Shown: positions 59,630-60,919 of the stretch, in pieces
How the letters are laid out: each line of letters starts with the position of its first letter
Position numbering within the stretch: position 1 is the first letter of the stretch
Source of the DNA: Candidatus Nitrospira nitrificans
GTDB lineage: Bacteria; Nitrospirota; Nitrospiria; Nitrospirales; Nitrospiraceae
Reading direction: 5' to 3'
DNA length: 60,919 nucleotides
Assembly (NCBI RefSeq): GCF_001458775.1
Contig: NZ_CZPZ01000032.1
Location: 169,510 to 230,428 of the forward strand
Translations under genes and position numbers: made by a program
The notes under the pieces: model-generated
Seen by the model: the letters and a program-made list of their open reading frames with translations, nothing else
What the model was told of the DNA's origin: nothing
Database searches by the model: none

Positions 59630-60919
59630 ATGCCGGAAGTCTATAATTGGCAGCTGGGCCGCAAGATGTTGTATCCCTACGAGGAACGGCATCCGAAGTG
59701 GCAGTTTGCCTTTGTCTTCAACATCAATCGCTGTTTAGCCTGTCAGACCTGCAGCATGGCGGATAAGTCGACCTGGCTCTTTTCCAAAGGGCAGGAATAC
59801 ATGTGGTGGAACAACGTGGAAACCAAGCCCTATGGCGGGTATCCCCAGTTCTACGACGTCAAGATCACGCAGTTGATCGAGCAGGTGAATCCGGGGGGGC
59901 AAGTCTGGAACGTTCGGGTGGGGCGGAAACACCATGCGCCCTACGGCGTCTTTGAAGGGATGACCATTTTTGATGCCGGGGCCAAAGTGGGCCAGGCCGC
60001 CATCGGCTACATTCCGACGGACCAGGAGTGGCGGTTCGTCAACATCTACGAAGACACGGCCACCTCGATGCGAGCGTTGGTCGAAGGCATCGACAAGACC
60101 GGCTTCTCGCGGGATGAGCCGTGGAAAATGACCGGGAGCAGCTTGCCGGAGCACGAGACCTTCTTCTTCTATCTCCAGCGGATTTGCAATCACTGCACCT
60201 ATCCGGGGTGCTTGGCGGCCTGCCCCCGCAAGGCCATTTACAAGCGGCCGGAGGACGGCATCGTCCTCATCGATCAGAACCGGTGCCGGGGCTACAAGAA
60301 GTGCGTCGAGCAGTGTCCCTACAAGAAGCCGATGTATCGCGGGACGACGCGGGTGAGCGAGAAGTGTATCGCCTGTTATCCCCGGATCGAGGGCAAGGAT
60401 CCGCTGACCGGCGGCGAGCCGATGGAGACGCGCTGTATGGCCGCCTGTGTCGGCAAGATTCGCATGCAGAGCTTGATGCGGATCGGCGAGGACGGCTTGT
60501 GGGCGGAAGATCGGTGGCATCCGCTGTACTACGCCATTCGGGTAGAGCAAGTCGCCTTGCCGCTGTACCCGCAATGGGGCACCGAGCCCAATGGCTTCTA
60601 CATCCCCCCCCGGCATTCCCCGCGGGGCTATGCCCGGCAGATGTTCGGGCCCGGCGTGGACAATGCCATTGAGAAATACTTGGTCCCCAGTCGCGAACTG
60701 TTGGCCGTGCTGCAGCTCTGGCGGGCCAGTCAGCAGATTGTGTTCCGCTACGATGTCATCCCGGGGCCCAAAGTCTTTGAAACGCAGATCCACGGGAAGC
60801 GGTTCGAAATGTACAACGACACCGTCTTGGGCTTCAATAAGTCGGGCAAGGAAGTGGCCCGGATTCAGGTCGAAGAGCCGATCTACATCCGGCCGGCTGA
60901 ACGGGTCACCTGGTTATCA
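59630..60919 (+). CDS. nxrB: Nitrite oxidoreductase beta subunit, 3' end beyond the window
   Basis: 430 codons are visible; the stop lies beyond the window. Four groups of Cys coordinate three [4Fe-4S] and one [3Fe-4S] cluster: NRCLACQTC (35-41), CNHCTYPGCLAACP, CRGYKKCVEQCP and CIACYPRIEG with TRCMAACVG further on. It has no signal peptide and would be exported with NxrA through its Tat signal. It passes electrons from the molybdenum site to the membrane partner. AAGGAG lies six bases before the ATG. NxrB is used as the marker gene of Nitrospira. Confidence 0.96.
   Translation, partial: MPEVYNWQLGRKMLYPYEERHPKWQFAFVFNINRCLACQTCSMADKSTWLFSKGQEYMWWNNVETKPYGGYPQFYDVKITQLIEQVNPGGQVWNVRVGRKHHAPYGVFEGMTIFDAGAKVGQAAIGYIPTDQEWRFVNIYEDTATSMRALVEGIDKTGFSRDEPWKMTGSSLPEHETFFFYLQRICNHCTYPGCLAACPRKAIYKRPEDGIVLIDQNRCRGYKKCVEQCPYKKPMYRGTTRVSEKCIACYPRIEGKDPLTGGEPMETRCMAACVGKIRMQSLMRIGEDGLWAEDRWHPLYYAIRVEQVALPLYPQWGTEPNGFYIPPRHSPRGYARQMFGPGVDNAIEKYLVPSRELLAVLQLWRASQQIVFRYDVIPGPKVFETQIHGKRFEMYNDTVLGFNKSGKEVARIQVEEPIYIRPAERVTWLS

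Noticed and set aside
59735-60793. 352-residue minus-strand open frame
   Set aside because: It is antisense to nxrB, whose Cys clusters are all in the plus frame.

Overview
The window comes from a Nitrospira-type nitrite-oxidising bacterium. The clearest evidence is at the right end: a 1,145-residue exported molybdopterin oxidoreductase with a Tat signal (NxrA, 56086-59523), followed by a four-cluster iron-sulphur subunit (NxrB, from 59630, cut by the window end). This is the periplasmic nitrite oxidoreductase of Nitrospira. A membrane histidine kinase and a NarL-type regulator lie directly upstream on the same strand. All functions below are read from sequence motifs; no database search was run.

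The left 12.5 kb looks like an iron and flavin region. On the minus strand are a Com-like zinc ribbon, a porin, a lipoprotein, a periplasmic FMN-binding protein and a small histidine-bearing membrane protein. A Fur-box-like site precedes the set and a terminator closes it. Facing it is a lipoprotein ApbE (FAD:protein FMN transferase), the enzyme that would flavinylate the FMN-binding protein. Then come TonB-ExbD-ExbB, an FbpABC-type ferric iron ABC transporter with its own Fur-box-like palindrome, and Fur itself. Together they suggest reduction and import of iron under Fur control.

From about 12.5 to 31 kb lie a carboxypeptidase Taq, an O-methyltransferase, a MazEF pair, a DUF4231 membrane protein, an FKBP and a patchwork of small stress or detoxification-type genes: VOC proteins, SRPBCC, DUF1579, DUF1428, MoaD-like and BNR-repeat proteins. 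Decayed copies lie among them. A pyrophosphatase-CHAD pair (24065-25478) seems inserted between truncated reading frames, and an MlaC-like gene carries a frameshift.

From 31.4 to 40.4 kb is an RND efflux operon (membrane fusion protein, RND pump, STAS-like protein, outer-membrane factor). It is preceded by a sigma-54 type promoter and tandem palindromes, next to a three-GAF sigma-54 activator that probably controls it.

From 40.5 to 53.4 kb is accessory DNA: YCII, methyltransferase, LysR, a Tat-exported beta-carbonic anhydrase, more VOC proteins, GFA, a DMT exporter with a MocR regulator, an alkylation-repair pair (Ada-AlkA fusion and Ogt), a cupin, two GNATs, a DoxX pseudogene and a VapBC pair. 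No tRNA, rRNA, CRISPR array or intact insertion sequence was seen.
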